Shown: positions 18,553-31,780, counted from the stretch's first letter. The stretch: 64,000 nt of DNA from Methylacidiphilum kamchatkense Kam1 (GCF_007475525.1 NZ_CP037899.1:930001-994000), one strand, 5' to 3'. Numbers and translations: made by a program. The notes: generated from the sequence alone by a model not told the origin.

Positions 18553-18566
18553 TGTTCTTTGATAAC
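18553..18566 (+). promoter_or_regulatory. boxA-like antitermination element in rRNA leader
   Basis: TGTTCTTTGATAAC in the leader resembles the boxA core of bacterial rRNA antitermination sites. A near copy, TGTTCTTTGAAAAC, occurs at 20914-20927 before the 23S gene, as expected when NusB/S10-type complexes load before each large rRNA. Confidence 0.55.
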
Positions 18567-18588
18567 TTTTGGTCGCCTAAAAACAGGA

Positions 18589-18624
18589 TTGAGTTGTGCA
18601 GAACCTTATGTAAGGTTTTGCAGT
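18589..18624 (+). other. 16S processing stem, 5' arm
   Basis: This segment (GAGTTGTGCAGAACCTTATG and following) is nearly the reverse complement of 20308-20344 after the 16S gene. Together they would form a long stem enclosing the 16S rRNA, the usual RNase III processing substrate. Each arm also holds a small internal hairpin (AACCTTATGTAAGGTT on this side). Confidence 0.7.
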
Positions 18625-18675
18625 AGTTTTGTGGCCTGCTCTAAAATTTAGAGCATTTAGCCAAGAATCTTTCTC

Positions 18676-20207
<1,532 letters not shown>

Positions 20208-20307
20208 TAAAGCAGCGATAGTATTCGGTAAGATTCCGAAGATATTCGTTGCTTAGGTCGATTACTTGCCCTGCAATCATTGATTGGAGGCAAGTAAAAA
20301 AAATGAT

Positions 20308-20344
20308 ACTGCAATCCTTATAATAAGGATTCTGCACAACTCAG
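20308..20344 (+). other. 16S processing stem, 3' arm
   Basis: Reverse complement (with few mismatches) of 18589-18624. The central ATCCTTATAATAAGGAT is itself palindromic. It lies about 110 bases after the 16S 3' end. Confidence 0.7.
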
Positions 20345-20599
20345 TTCTGTTGAACTGGCGACCATAGCCTTTTAAAGCTAACACCAACGGCTTAGAATAG
20401 TATCTAGGAGAAGGTAAGAGGGTCCATTTTGACTTTAGCTAGCTGATTTTGTTGTTGAGTATCTCTTACTCCAGAGATAGGCATTTCTGGGAGGGAGAGA
20501 AAGCAACGACAAAATACTTTGTCAGGCAAAGAGGAATGAATCACCTTGGCCTGCTTTGGAAAAGAAGGAAAGAAACGATAATCGTACGAATAGATTATC

Positions 20600-20675
20600 G
20601 GGGGCATAGCTCAGTTGGGAGAGCGGCAGCTTTGCAAGCTGTAGGTCAGGGGTTCGAATCCCCTTGCCTCCACCA
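20600..20675 (+). tRNA. tRNA-Ala (TGC)
   Basis: Cloverleaf with acceptor GGGGGCA/TGCCTCC, anticodon loop TTTGCAA giving anticodon TGC, T loop GTTCGAATC, and an encoded 3' CCA. It is the first tRNA in the 16S-23S spacer. Confidence 0.97.
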
Positions 20676-20764
20676 GCATACGATTGGCCCAAAGGTATTG
20701 GGCTTGGAGCATAGTTGGGTAATTTGAGAAAAATTAAGTGAGTGATAATATGCTAAGTTCGATT

Positions 20765-20838
20765 GGGCCTGTAGCTCAGTTGGTCAGAGCATGCGCTTGA
20801 TAAGCGCAGGGTCACTGGTTCGAGCCCAGTCAGGCCCA
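20765..20838 (+). tRNA. tRNA-Ile (GAT)
   Basis: Cloverleaf with acceptor GGGCCTG/CAGGCCC and anticodon GAT in the loop TTGATAA, T loop GTTCGAGCC. Unlike the neighbouring tRNA-Ala it has no encoded CCA (the sequence continues AGATGG), so the CCA must be added after transcription. It is the second tRNA of the rRNA spacer. Confidence 0.97.
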
Positions 20839-20913
20839 GATGGTGGGCATTCCGATTTTCCTGACAGAGATTTTTCTGATAATTTGGGGAATGGAGAAGT
20901 TTTAAAAGGCTAC

Positions 20914-20934
20914 TGTTCTTTGAAAACTGCAGGT
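20914..20934 (+). other. boxA-like element and 5' arm of 23S processing stem
   Basis: TGTTCTTTGAAAAC resembles boxA. The 20 bases 20915-20934 are an exact reverse complement of 23853-23872 beyond the 23S 3' end. Further pairing continues inward (TTGAGAGTAAAA with TTTTATTCTCAA), giving a long RNase III-type stem around the 23S rRNA. Confidence 0.75.
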
Positions 20935-20966
20935 GATTGAGAGTAAAACATTTAAGAGTACTTAAA

Positions 20967-23823
<2,857 letters not shown>

Positions 23824-23852
23824 TAAGTGCTTAGGTCTTTTATTCTCAATTA

Positions 23853-23872
23853 ACCTGCAGTTTTCAAAGAAC
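23853..23872 (+). other. 3' arm of 23S processing stem
   Basis: Exact reverse complement of 20915-20934, located 30 bases after the 23S 3' end. Confidence 0.75.
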
Positions 23873-23886
23873 GAAGTCGGTCTCTA

Positions 23887-23918
23887 GACCTCTTCCTTTG
23901 TATACAAAGGAAGAGGTC
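23887..23918 (+). repeat. 32-base perfect palindrome between 23S and 5S
   Basis: The sequence from GACCTCTTCCTTTG to CAAAGGAAGAGGTC around a central TATA is a perfect inverted repeat. It would form a 14-16 bp hairpin in the pre-rRNA, directly against the 5' end of 5S. There is no following U tract, so it looks like a processing hairpin rather than a terminator. Confidence 0.85.
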
Positions 23919-24031
23919 TGGTGACCATAGAGACATGGAACCACCCGTTCCCATCCCGAACACGGAAGTGAAACATGTCTTCGCCGATGGTAGTGTACCG
24001 ATAGGGTACGTGAGAGTAGGGCGTTGCCAGA
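23917..24031 (+). rRNA. rrf: 5S ribosomal RNA
   Basis: About 115 nt. The terminal stem TCTGG/CCAGA pairs, and the 5S core CCCGTTCCCATCCCGAACACGGAAGTGAAACA and GCCGATGGTAGTG are present, followed by GAGAGTAGGGCGTTGCCAG. It is the last gene of the rRNA operon. Confidence 0.96.
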
Positions 24032-24034
24032 AAT

Positions 24035-24072
24035 AAAATCCCTTACTTATTTAAGTAAGGGATTTTTTTTCT
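24035..24072 (+). terminator. Rho-independent terminator of the rRNA operon
   Basis: A stem of about 14 bp (AAATCCCTTACTTA / TAAGTAAGGGATTT) with a tiny loop runs straight into a T8 tract. It lies 4 bases after 5S. Confidence 0.93.
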
Positions 24073-24667
24073 CTTGATGACGGAGCATAAGACCTCAAAG
24101 CTCGGGGCTGCTATCTAGCCTCAATGCTGTGGATTGGATACGGGAAAGGTAAAACCTCGTTCTAGGCTTGTGCTTAATTCTTGAGACTGAAGCTAGATAA
24201 TTTTTTCCCGCGTCTAGAGTATTACATCTCCGATGGGCTTCTAGAGAAAATACGTGAGCATCTTGGAAACGGCCCCACCAGTTCGAAGCTGAAGATAGGG
24301 ATGTTTATTCTTTTTAACTCCTTCTACTTGAGCTGTATGCTCTATATTGGGTATCGGCTGTCCTGTATCTCCGAGATCTAATGATACACTGGAGAGCAGC
24401 TTGACGAGGAACTGGCTTATTTTCAACGAACTACCCAATGCGGGTCTTCCGCTTCAGTAAGCCAATTCCTTGGACAAGATGCAGTCAGTTTGCATCTTTA
24501 TTATTTTAAATCCATGGCAAGCCAACATACTTGATATAAAGAGGCGATTTCCTCTCATCTTTTCAAAAGAACAAGAAATTCCTGCATCTGCCTAATTGCT
24601 TTATTTTATTGACTGAGGTGCGTTTTCTTTAAAAGAATTACCTAAATTTGATGAAAAGATAAAATTT
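24073..24667 (+). other. Gene-free stretch with foldable 3' part
   Basis: No convincing gene in about 600 bases on either strand; the short open frames here resemble nothing I recognise. The 3' part is structured: GGAACTGGCTTA (24409-24420) pairs with TAAGCCAATTCC with one mismatch, around an inner hairpin. It is followed by AGATGCA/TGCATCT and a T-rich run (24477-24507), which looks like a terminator. This could be a small RNA or a decayed insertion; neither is shown. Confidence 0.45.
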
Positions 24668-25192
24668 ATGAATTTTATCGATAATATTTTTAATAATTCT
24701 TTTAAAATAATTCTAATGGCTGGGCTCTTTTTGTATTTTTGTGGATGTGTACATACCAATTATTTTCCTTATCATGGAGATGGAATACAAGAAGGAAAAG
24801 GGGGAGGGAAAAGGGTTATCCAGGGAATTGAAGTTTGGTCTGATGGTCTTCCGAACAAAAAGTATAAGATTATTGGAGTAATTCACGATGAAAGAAGTGG
24901 TCTTTTTTCTTCTGGATTGATCAAGGATGTTGTTAAGAAAGCAAAGTCAATTGGTGCCGATGGGGTTATTGAATATCAAGCTTATGCAGTTGCTGCCAAT
25001 CAATTAGCTGCAGCTGCGGCTGGTTTTGGCACAAACGCAATGTACTTTCCTCAATCCTATGGATCAACAATGGGAAGTTGGTTGCCCTATGCTGGACCGG
25101 CTTCTGCAGGACTTTCTGGAGCACAAAGCGGACAGTCACGTTGGTGGGTATTTAAGTATATTCGCTCGCAGAACGATAAGAAGGAGAAGTAA
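24668..25192 (+). CDS. Putative lipoprotein, tandem paralogue 1
   Basis: A 174-residue protein with an N-terminal hydrophobic segment and a lipobox ending at FCGC (Cys about residue 27), so probably a lipoprotein. The body reads IQGIEVWSDGLPNKKYKIIGVIHDERSGLFSSGLIKDVVKKAKSIGADGVIEYQAY, then an Ala/Gly-rich segment and QSRWWVFKYI. The next gene has the same order of motifs, so the two arose by duplication. The KIIG...A...GADGVI pattern is like small YbjQ-type or putative surface-protein domains, but I assign no function. Confidence 0.8.
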   Translation: MNFIDNIFNNSFKIILMAGLFLYFCGCVHTNYFPYHGDGIQEGKGGGKRVIQGIEVWSDGLPNKKYKIIGVIHDERSGLFSSGLIKDVVKKAKSIGADGVIEYQAYAVAANQLAAAAAGFGTNAMYFPQSYGSTMGSWLPYAGPASAGLSGAQSGQSRWWVFKYIRSQNDKKEK

Positions 25193-25218
25193 ATAAAAAA
25201 CTTTTTTCTGCATAAAGA

Positions 25219-25710
25219 ATGAAAAGTCTTCTAAAGAAAAGTCTATTGTTTTTTTTGCTTTTATTAGGAGTCTGGGCCTGTTCCTCAACTAATTATATTC
25301 CTTATGAAGGAGGAGGAAGGCAAAAAGGGAAAGGAGCTTCTGTTCAACAAATTAATGGTATTGATGTCTGGTATGATGGATTGCCTCCTCGGCCATACAA
25401 GATTATCGGTATCATTCATGATAGAAGAAGTGGTTTGAGAAAATCCTCTTTACTAAAAGATATTACTAAAAAGGCTAAAAAAATGGGGGCAGATGGCCTA
25501 TTGGAGTACCAAGCTTATGGGGTTTTACCGGGCGGAGCAACCGCTGCCCTTGGATCTGCTGCCGGGCAAGCCATATGGGTTGCAGGGGCTTATGGGGCAA
25601 GTGCGGCCACCGGCCCAGGCTTGTTCATTGCAGCCCCTGTTTTAGTTGGCCTTTCTTCTGCAACTGGGGGGCAATCTCGATGGTGGGTAATTAAATACTT
25701 GGCTAATTGA
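25219..25710 (+). CDS. Putative lipoprotein, tandem paralogue 2
   Basis: A 163-residue paralogue of the preceding gene: signal peptide with lipobox GVWAC (Cys about residue 21), then SSTNYIPYEGGG, IDVWYDGLPPRPYKIIGIIHDRRSG, KKAKKMGADGLLEYQAYG, a small-residue-rich hydrophobic stretch and GGQSRWWVIKYLA. It starts 26 bases after the first copy's stop, so the pair is probably one transcript. The Gly/Ala-rich region differs most between copies. Function unknown. Confidence 0.8.
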   Translation: MKSLLKKSLLFFLLLLGVWACSSTNYIPYEGGGRQKGKGASVQQINGIDVWYDGLPPRPYKIIGIIHDRRSGLRKSSLLKDITKKAKKMGADGLLEYQAYGVLPGGATAALGSAAGQAIWVAGAYGASAATGPGLFIAAPVLVGLSSATGGQSRWWVIKYLAN

Positions 25711-25776
25711 TGGAAATTAAGTCTTTAATATGGATTAAAAATGAAATAATTTAATAAATTTAAAAAAATAAATCAT

Positions 25777-27222
25777 ATGAAAAAAGTACCAATTACTGTT
25801 GCTTATGGAGATGGCATTGGGCCGGAAATCATGGAGGCCACTTTAAAAGTCCTTTTTGCTGCTGGAGCTGAGTTGGAGATTGAGACCATAGAAATTGGTC
25901 AAAAAATTTATATGCAGGGAAACCCCACTGGGATCGATCCTTCAGCTTGGGAAAGTCTAAAAAGAACAAAAGTTTTTTTAAAGGCACCAATAACAACTCC
26001 ACAGGGAGGTGGCTTTAAAAGCTTGAATGTCACCTTTAGAAAAGCTTTAGGGCTTTTTGCAAATGTAAGGCCTTGTGTAGCTTATCATCCTTTTATTTTT
26101 ACAAAACATCCAAAATTGGACTTAGTTATTGTCAGAGAAAACGAAGAGGATCTTTACAGTGGAATAGAACATAGACAGAGTATTGATTCCTATCAAGCCT
26201 TGAAAGTTTTGTCTTTTCAGGGAACCGAAAGAATTATTCGGTATGCTTTTGAATATGCTCGTTGCTTTCAAAGAAAGAAAGTGAGTTGTTTTACAAAGGA
26301 TAACATCTTAAAAATTACAGATGGGATGTTTCATAAGGTTTTTGAAAGGGTTGGGCAAGAATATCCAGATATTGAAAAGGAGCATTGGATTATTGATATT
26401 GGTTCGGCTAAACTCGCTGACAGTCCAGAATCCTTTGATGTGATTGTTCTGGCTAATCTCTACGGGGACATTCTATCCGATGTAGCCGTTCAGATTGCAG
26501 GATCTGTTGGCCTTGGTTCTTCGGCCAATATTGGTGATAGATATGCTATGTTTGAAGCTATTCATGGATCTGCGCCTAGGAGAGCCGGACAGAATGTTGC
26601 CAATCCTTCTGGGCTTCTTTTGGCCGCTGTTCAAATGCTTATTCACATTGGACAAAATGCGGTTGCTGATCGCGTCTATAATGCTTGGCTTAGGACCATA
26701 GAGGAAGGCATTCATACGTATGACATTTTTAGAGAAGGGGTCAGTAGAAAAAAAGTTGGTACAAAAGAATTTTCCGATCAAATCATCCAGAATTTAGGGA
26801 AAGAACCGGAGGTATTAAAACCTTTTTGTTCCACTAAATTTAAAGAAAATCCTAAAACAAATTTTTCTATTGTTCTTCCTCAAGAAAGAAAAGAGCTAGT
26901 TGGAGTAGATGTTTTTGTTGAATATCCTCCTTATCCAGCTCAATTAGCAAACCATTTAAAGGGCTGTTCTGATCCATTTATTTTGGAATCGATTGCGAAT
27001 AGAGGCATGTCCGTATGGCCTGCTTGCTTTGAGGAAGCTTTGTTGGCTGGTCCCTATCAATGCCGTTTTATTAAAAATAAAGAAAATAATTCAACCATTT
27101 CTCATGGTGATGTTGTTAGACTTTTGGATCGAATCCAGAAAATTGGATTGGAATTCACTAAAACAGAGTTATTGTATACTTTTAACGGAATAGAGGGATA
27201 TTCTCGTAGCCAGGGGGAATAA
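25777..27222 (+). CDS. icd: Isocitrate dehydrogenase (NADP-type, long form)
   Basis: Oxidatively decarboxylates isocitrate to 2-oxoglutarate in the TCA cycle. Family motifs: N-terminal YGDGIGPEIM, substrate-binding SLNVTFRKALGLFANVRP, IVRENEEDLYSGIEH, metal-binding NLYGDILSDVAVQIAGSVGLGSSANIG, and FEAIHGSAPRRAGQNVANPSG. At 481 residues it has the C-terminal extension seen in the Thermus/Rickettsia-type enzymes rather than the shorter E. coli form. Coenzyme choice (NAD or NADP) is inferred only from the family. tRNA-Gln follows 34 bases downstream. Confidence 0.93.
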   Translation: MKKVPITVAYGDGIGPEIMEATLKVLFAAGAELEIETIEIGQKIYMQGNPTGIDPSAWESLKRTKVFLKAPITTPQGGGFKSLNVTFRKALGLFANVRPCVAYHPFIFTKHPKLDLVIVRENEEDLYSGIEHRQSIDSYQALKVLSFQGTERIIRYAFEYARCFQRKKVSCFTKDNILKITDGMFHKVFERVGQEYPDIEKEHWIIDIGSAKLADSPESFDVIVLANLYGDILSDVAVQIAGSVGLGSSANIGDRYAMFEAIHGSAPRRAGQNVANPSGLLLAAVQMLIHIGQNAVADRVYNAWLRTIEEGIHTYDIFREGVSRKKVGTKEFSDQIIQNLGKEPEVLKPFCSTKFKENPKTNFSIVLPQERKELVGVDVFVEYPPYPAQLANHLKGCSDPFILESIANRGMSVWPACFEEALLAGPYQCRFIKNKENNSTISHGDVVRLLDRIQKIGLEFTKTELLYTFNGIEGYSRSQGE

Positions 27223-27256
27223 AGAAGCAAAGCAACCAGGAATAATAGAGCAGTAT

Positions 27257-27330
27257 TGCCCGGTGGTGTAATGGTAGCACAGAGGTCTTTGGAGCCTTTA
27301 GTCATGGTTCGAGTCCATGCCGGGCAGCCA
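27257..27330 (+). tRNA. tRNA-Gln (TTG)
   Basis: Acceptor stem TGCCCGG/CCGGGCA, anticodon loop CTTTGGA giving anticodon TTG, T arm CATGG-TTCGAGT-CCATG, then discriminator G and encoded CCA. U1-A72 with G73 is characteristic of glutamine tRNA. Confidence 0.95.
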
Positions 27331-27340
27331 AAAAGGATGT

Positions 27341-28201
27341 ATGAGACTGGGTATTTCAACAAGTGTCTTTTCTGATAGGCCTATATTTGAAGTTTTACCT
27401 TTAATTGCTAAAGAAAAATTCGAAGTCGTTGAAATTTGGTCTTCTCCAGATTCTCAATTACAATACACCCATTTTGATGTCCAAAATCTCAAAGAGCTTA
27501 AGGAGCTTAAAACTCAACTTGCAGCTTTTAATTTAAAGGCGATTAGTTTGCACAGTCCCTTTTATCCTTCCTTTGACCTTTCTCATCCAGATCCTTCCAT
27601 TCAAGAACAATCTATAAATGTGACTGTAGCTGCGGCTAAGGCATTAAAGGAAATTGGCGGAGAAATTCTTGTGGTCCATCCTTCTGGGGTGGAAAAAAAT
27701 CAGTTTTCTGAATTAACAGAAGAAAATAAGAGACTTGAGTTGATTCGAAAAAATATTGGAATCATTTATCAATATACCCATAAATTAGGAGTAATTTTAG
27801 CTTTAGAAACTTTATTGCCTCAATTCCTTGGATCGAATTTAGACTTTCTTTTTCATCTTGTTTCCTCTTTTCCAGAAGATGTAGGGATTTGCTTCGATAC
27901 AGGGCATGTTTTATTAAACCATCAAGCAGATATTGATATACAATATAAAAAAATCGCTAAGAGAGTGGTCTCTTTGCATATTCAGGATACTTTAGGCCAG
28001 CAGGATGACCATCTTGTCCCTGGGGATGGGATAATCAATTGGCAAAACTTTATTGAGGCTTTGAAAGAAGAAAAATTTAAAGGGGATTTTCTTCTAGAAA
28101 TTAATGGTTTATCTTTTAAAGATAATCCTGAAGCTTTATTGCAAAAAGCAAGGCTTCAGAGTCTTGAGAAAATAAAGGGGAAAATAGAAAAGGATCCTTA
28201 A
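27341..28201 (+). CDS. Sugar phosphate isomerase/epimerase-like TIM-barrel protein
   Basis: A 286-residue TIM barrel of the AP-endonuclease-2/xylose-isomerase-like family. It opens MRLGISTSVFSD and holds KAISLHSPF, EILVVHPSG, VILALETLL and GICFDTGHVLL, with HIQDTLGQQDDHLVPGDGIINWQNF near the end. The clustered Glu, Asp and His residues are the usual divalent-metal ligands. The ATG at 27341 with AAAAGGA before it is preferred; a longer reading would run into the tRNA-Gln. The substrate is not evident. Confidence 0.82.
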   Translation: MRLGISTSVFSDRPIFEVLPLIAKEKFEVVEIWSSPDSQLQYTHFDVQNLKELKELKTQLAAFNLKAISLHSPFYPSFDLSHPDPSIQEQSINVTVAAAKALKEIGGEILVVHPSGVEKNQFSELTEENKRLELIRKNIGIIYQYTHKLGVILALETLLPQFLGSNLDFLFHLVSSFPEDVGICFDTGHVLLNHQADIDIQYKKIAKRVVSLHIQDTLGQQDDHLVPGDGIINWQNFIEALKEEKFKGDFLLEINGLSFKDNPEALLQKARLQSLEKIKGKIEKDP

Positions 28202-28215
28202 GACTTCTTTCTCTT

Positions 28216-28644
28216 TCATGATCGACTTACAGCGGAAAGCTGTGTATCAATTGCTTTTACTAACATGGGACTTACGTGCCATTCTTTTCCGTGGGTATGG
28301 ATTATTGTTCCATCATAGGTTTGTTGAAAAATTCTACCATTTTTAAATTTGACTTGAATGGTCACATGAACTTCTGCTTCCTCTTGGGAAGTCCATGGAT
28401 TAATTGAAGGCATGTCTACGTAATTCACGACGATTTGGTGACCTACTATATTTAATTTTTTACTATTTTCTGGATTGAAAAGGTCTTGTTCAAAGGCGGC
28501 ACGCGCATTCTTTTTCCCTGGACCTGTTATAGAACCATACTGCCAGAGATAAACGGCTTGATCACATCCCCCAAAGATCAACATAGGCAGAAGCAATGCT
28601 AATCCCAAGGAAAAGATTTGTTTTTTGATAGCACCAGACTTCAT
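28216..28644 (-). CDS. Hypothetical lipoprotein
   Basis: A 142-residue protein with signal peptide and lipobox IFGGC (Cys at about residue 27), then a soluble domain: DQAVYLWQYGSITGPG, VGHQIVVNYVDMPSINPW, VHVTIQVKFKNGRIFQQTYDGTI, HGKEWHVSPM. It runs convergently towards the TIM-barrel gene with 14 bases between. I do not recognise a family. Confidence 0.75.
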   Translation of the reverse strand: MKSGAIKKQIFSLGLALLLPMLIFGGCDQAVYLWQYGSITGPGKKNARAAFEQDLFNPENSKKLNIVGHQIVVNYVDMPSINPWTSQEEAEVHVTIQVKFKNGRIFQQTYDGTIIHTHGKEWHVSPMLVKAIDTQLSAVSRS

Positions 28645-28755
28645 TTTAACTCTTAAAAGTATTGAATAATTGAATATTTTTAAAAAGTAAAAAATTGAAG
28701 AAGAGTTTCTTTTTTGATGATGGTTTCAGTTGCTATCTGTTGCCCATAAGAAAAT

Positions 28756-30450
28756 TTATGATCTTTTTGTTTGATCTATAAGCTCCTTGATTTTTTTTAG
28801 CTTACTACCAAATTCTGGTTCTTCGAGATAATCCATTATGGGTTTATCTAATCTATCTTTCCAATTGTCTTCAGGTCTTGAACCAGGATGATTGAATTGA
28901 AGTTCTATTCCTAAAAGATCACTAATAGTAAAAACAACAAGCCAGCAGGGAGAATGTAAAAGAGTTTCAATAAATCTGAGATGGAGTCGTGAGTCATAAT
29001 GGTTTGGAAGCTCAGAAATATTCCATCCGAGAAAATCAGCAATTCTCTGTAGCTCTCTTCTCTCTTCACTATTAGGATTTTGAGCAGCTCTTTGACAGAG
29101 CTGATTAAATTGAACCCTCAAAGGAGGATGATCGTGGGTAGCATAAGTAGCGACCGATAGGGCAGGATATTGGGTGATTGGCTTATAGGAATGGTCAGCT
29201 AGCCTTTCGAACATCGGAATAGTAAAACCTGGAATCCCCATTTTTTGTAAAAGAGGTCTAACGTAGTGAGGGACTAAACCAAGATCTTCAGCAATGACGA
29301 TTTCATTTTTCGCGGTTTCAAGGATAACACTTAGTATTTTTTTCCCTTGATTGGCATTAATAAGGGCAGACGTCTCTGGTTCATCAGGACCAGGGAAAAA
29401 TCGTGGAAGCTTCCCTCCCGTTTTTGATTTTATTTCTTCGGTAGAGAGTGAAAGGAATTCATTATTTTGTTCAGGGAACCAAGGAAAGGCGTAGATTCGA
29501 AAAAATCCAAGAACATGATCGAGCCGAAAAGCATGGAAAATTTTTGTTGTTTGAAGGATCCTTCTCTTCCACCAACGAAAAGATTCAGCTTCATGATTTT
29601 CCCATCGATACAAAGGGAAGCCCCAATTTTGTCCCCATTTCTTTACAAACTCATCTCCTTGAAAAAAAGTTTCTGGTGGGGCACCACAACTCCATTGACA
29701 ATCAAAAAGTTCTTGACTAGCCCATACATCTGAACTGTATCTGTTAATGCCATAGGGAATATCTCCCATCAGTTTTATGTTTTTGGAATCAGCATATTCT
29801 CTTACTTGTTTCCATTGAGTATAAGCAACCCATTGAATAAAGGAATAAAAACGGCGTTTTTCTAAAATCCACTTTTGATCTTTTTGTCTTTTAAGCCATT
29901 CGATTGCGTTTTCGTAAGTTTTTATTTCCTCTGGCCAATCGTTCCAATGTGTATTTCCAGCATTTTCGTCCACAAGAAACCTAAAAAGAGTGTAGGTAGC
30001 AAGCCAATCTTGGTTATTTTTACAAAAAAGTATAAATTCCTTTTTCTTGACAAGGTGAGAGGAAGCAATGAACCTATAAAAGGCTTTTTCGAAAAGTTTT
30101 TTCTTGATCGATTTTACGGTCTTATAGTCAATCAAATGATCTTCAAGCCTTTCTTTTTCTAAATTCGAAAATTTTAAATCTTCTGAACTAAGTCCAGGAA
30201 TAAAATCAGGCTCCATAGTAACGAGCATGGGATCGTAAGCAATGGAACTTAGAGTATTGTAGGGGCTATTGTCTTCACTGGTCTCATTTATTGGAAGGAT
30301 TTGTAAGTAGTTTATATGCATCTGTTTGCAAAAATCGATTGTGGAAAGCACCGCTTTGGTATCCCCAATTCCCAAATCGTTTTCTCTCCTTAATGAAAAA
30401 ACCGGGGCAAGAAGTCCTACCCGTTTTTCATCTATATTGATTGGTCGCAT
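28756..30450 (-). CDS. malQ: 4-alpha-glucanotransferase
   Basis: GH77 amylomaltase/D-enzyme that transfers alpha-1,4-glucan segments, used in glycogen or malto-oligosaccharide metabolism. At 564 residues it contains RVGLLAPVFSLR...LGIGDTKAVLSTIDF at the start, YFxxGAPPETFFQGDEF-type loop (SCGAPPETFFQGDEFVKKWGQNWGFPLYRW), the nucleophile block FHAFRLDHVLGFFRIYAFP, the acid/base IAEDLGLVPHYVRPLL, and ATHDHPPLR, the equivalent of the third catalytic carboxylate. The gene stands alone on its strand. Confidence 0.94.
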   Translation of the reverse strand: MRPINIDEKRVGLLAPVFSLRRENDLGIGDTKAVLSTIDFCKQMHINYLQILPINETSEDNSPYNTLSSIAYDPMLVTMEPDFIPGLSSEDLKFSNLEKERLEDHLIDYKTVKSIKKKLFEKAFYRFIASSHLVKKKEFILFCKNNQDWLATYTLFRFLVDENAGNTHWNDWPEEIKTYENAIEWLKRQKDQKWILEKRRFYSFIQWVAYTQWKQVREYADSKNIKLMGDIPYGINRYSSDVWASQELFDCQWSCGAPPETFFQGDEFVKKWGQNWGFPLYRWENHEAESFRWWKRRILQTTKIFHAFRLDHVLGFFRIYAFPWFPEQNNEFLSLSTEEIKSKTGGKLPRFFPGPDEPETSALINANQGKKILSVILETAKNEIVIAEDLGLVPHYVRPLLQKMGIPGFTIPMFERLADHSYKPITQYPALSVATYATHDHPPLRVQFNQLCQRAAQNPNSEERRELQRIADFLGWNISELPNHYDSRLHLRFIETLLHSPCWLVVFTISDLLGIELQFNHPGSRPEDNWKDRLDKPIMDYLEEPEFGSKLKKIKELIDQTKRS

Positions 30451-30565
30451 AGAAAAAGTAAAAACGTTTGTAAGAACGAAAGAAAAAAGGATAAAATTGT
30501 CTTCAATTTAATTGTGTTAGAATACAATTCTTTTTGAATAGAAACAAAACAATTCAACTCCTCTT

Positions 30566-31744
30566 TTAGGGCCTTTTGGAACGACAAAATTTGAGACCCG
30601 ATAAACAGAGAGGTTGGGAGGGGTTTTTAACAAGGAGAAGGAATTTAAAATTTTCTCCCATGAAATGAGGATGAGAAAGCATAAAAAATTTTCTTATCCA
30701 GCTTTCTCTTTTTGGATTTTTAACAAGGAAAAGGGGGTCTATAATACACATTTTATCTAATAATCCCATGAAAAAATGATGTTGATTTAGCCATCCAATG
30801 GCTTCGAGCCCGCTTTCTTCAGCGGCTTTAAGAATTAAGCCAAAATTCAGATGTGTTGTAATGTCGCAATCGGCAGGAAAAAGTAGTGGATTGGCAAAAA
30901 CTTGATGGCTTTTGTAGCAGCGAAGGGTACCTTTAGAGCGCCACGGTGCAAAATATTCTTCTTTGGTTAAACCATAATCAATGATGAAAAACAGAGAAGA
31001 GGAGGTTTTAGCACTAGCTTTTTTAATCCATTCCATTGCTTCTAGATGAATTTCTGTTGTGTACCCTTCTATTTTTGGAATCCCTAACTCGTCAATCATC
31101 CATGCTAACTGACTATTTTCCTTAACTGGCAGATCGATAAAGCAAAGTTTATTTTCGTGATTAATTCCGACATAATGCTCCATCCACTTTCCCTTTTGAA
31201 AACTTATTCGTTTTACCGGCAGACTGTCTAAAAATTCATTGGCAATGAGGATAGTGAAATCAGATAGCATGGGAAGGTCTTCCCATTCAGTAATCCAAAA
31301 GAAACGGTCAGTAGTGCCAATCCGTTGATGAATCTCCTTTTTCTGTTGAATTTGGTTATAAGAAAAAGGCTCAAGAAAAAGGTAGGACAAGTTTTTTGAT
31401 AATTCCGATTCGTTCTTGTCCAACCAATCAACGATGTCACAGGCCAGTTCTCCTCCTCCAGCTCCTGCCTCAAGGATCCAAAGAGAATCCCTTTTCCCCA
31501 ACTGCTTCCAAACTTCAGTGCATTGCATTGCAAGAAAATCACCAAATAGCGTTCCTACAGAAACACTTGTAAAAAAATCTTCATTTTTCCCTATGCGTTT
31601 TTTTGTTCCTTGGACATAGTAGCCGTACTTGGGGTGTCCTAAATGTAAGGCCATATACTCGTTGAAGGGTATAGGGCCTTTTTCCTTTATTATTGAGAAG
31701 ATTTCAGAAAGAAAGAACGGCTGGCTTTTTTTTGCAGTGTTCAT
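30566..31744 (-). CDS. MidA/NDUFAF7-family SAM-dependent methyltransferase
   Basis: A 392-residue class I methyltransferase of the DUF185 (MidA/NDUFAF7) family. In mitochondria the homologue methylates an Arg of a complex I subunit. Motifs: GPIPFNEYMALHLGHPKYGYYVQG at the N-terminus, the SAM-binding ILEAGAGGGELACDI, and ILIANEFLDSLPVKRI. It resembles the bacterial members closely. The small MerR-like gene lies 36 bases upstream on the same strand. The substrate here is inferred only. Confidence 0.88.
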   Translation of the reverse strand: MNTAKKSQPFFLSEIFSIIKEKGPIPFNEYMALHLGHPKYGYYVQGTKKRIGKNEDFFTSVSVGTLFGDFLAMQCTEVWKQLGKRDSLWILEAGAGGGELACDIVDWLDKNESELSKNLSYLFLEPFSYNQIQQKKEIHQRIGTTDRFFWITEWEDLPMLSDFTILIANEFLDSLPVKRISFQKGKWMEHYVGINHENKLCFIDLPVKENSQLAWMIDELGIPKIEGYTTEIHLEAMEWIKKASAKTSSSLFFIIDYGLTKEEYFAPWRSKGTLRCYKSHQVFANPLLFPADCDITTHLNFGLILKAAEESGLEAIGWLNQHHFFMGLLDKMCIIDPLFLVKNPKRESWIRKFFMLSHPHFMGENFKFLLLVKNPSQPLCLSGLKFCRSKRP

Positions 31745-31780
31745 GAAAAGAGAAAAAGAAAGAACATGATCTCAGTGATC

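Noticed and set aside
23887-23918. The palindrome before 5S as a transcription terminator
   Set aside because: No T tract follows, and 5S and its strong terminator lie downstream.
24181-24438. Short open frames on both strands after the rRNA operon
   Set aside because: No ribosome binding site, signal or family motif; they overlap each other in antisense.
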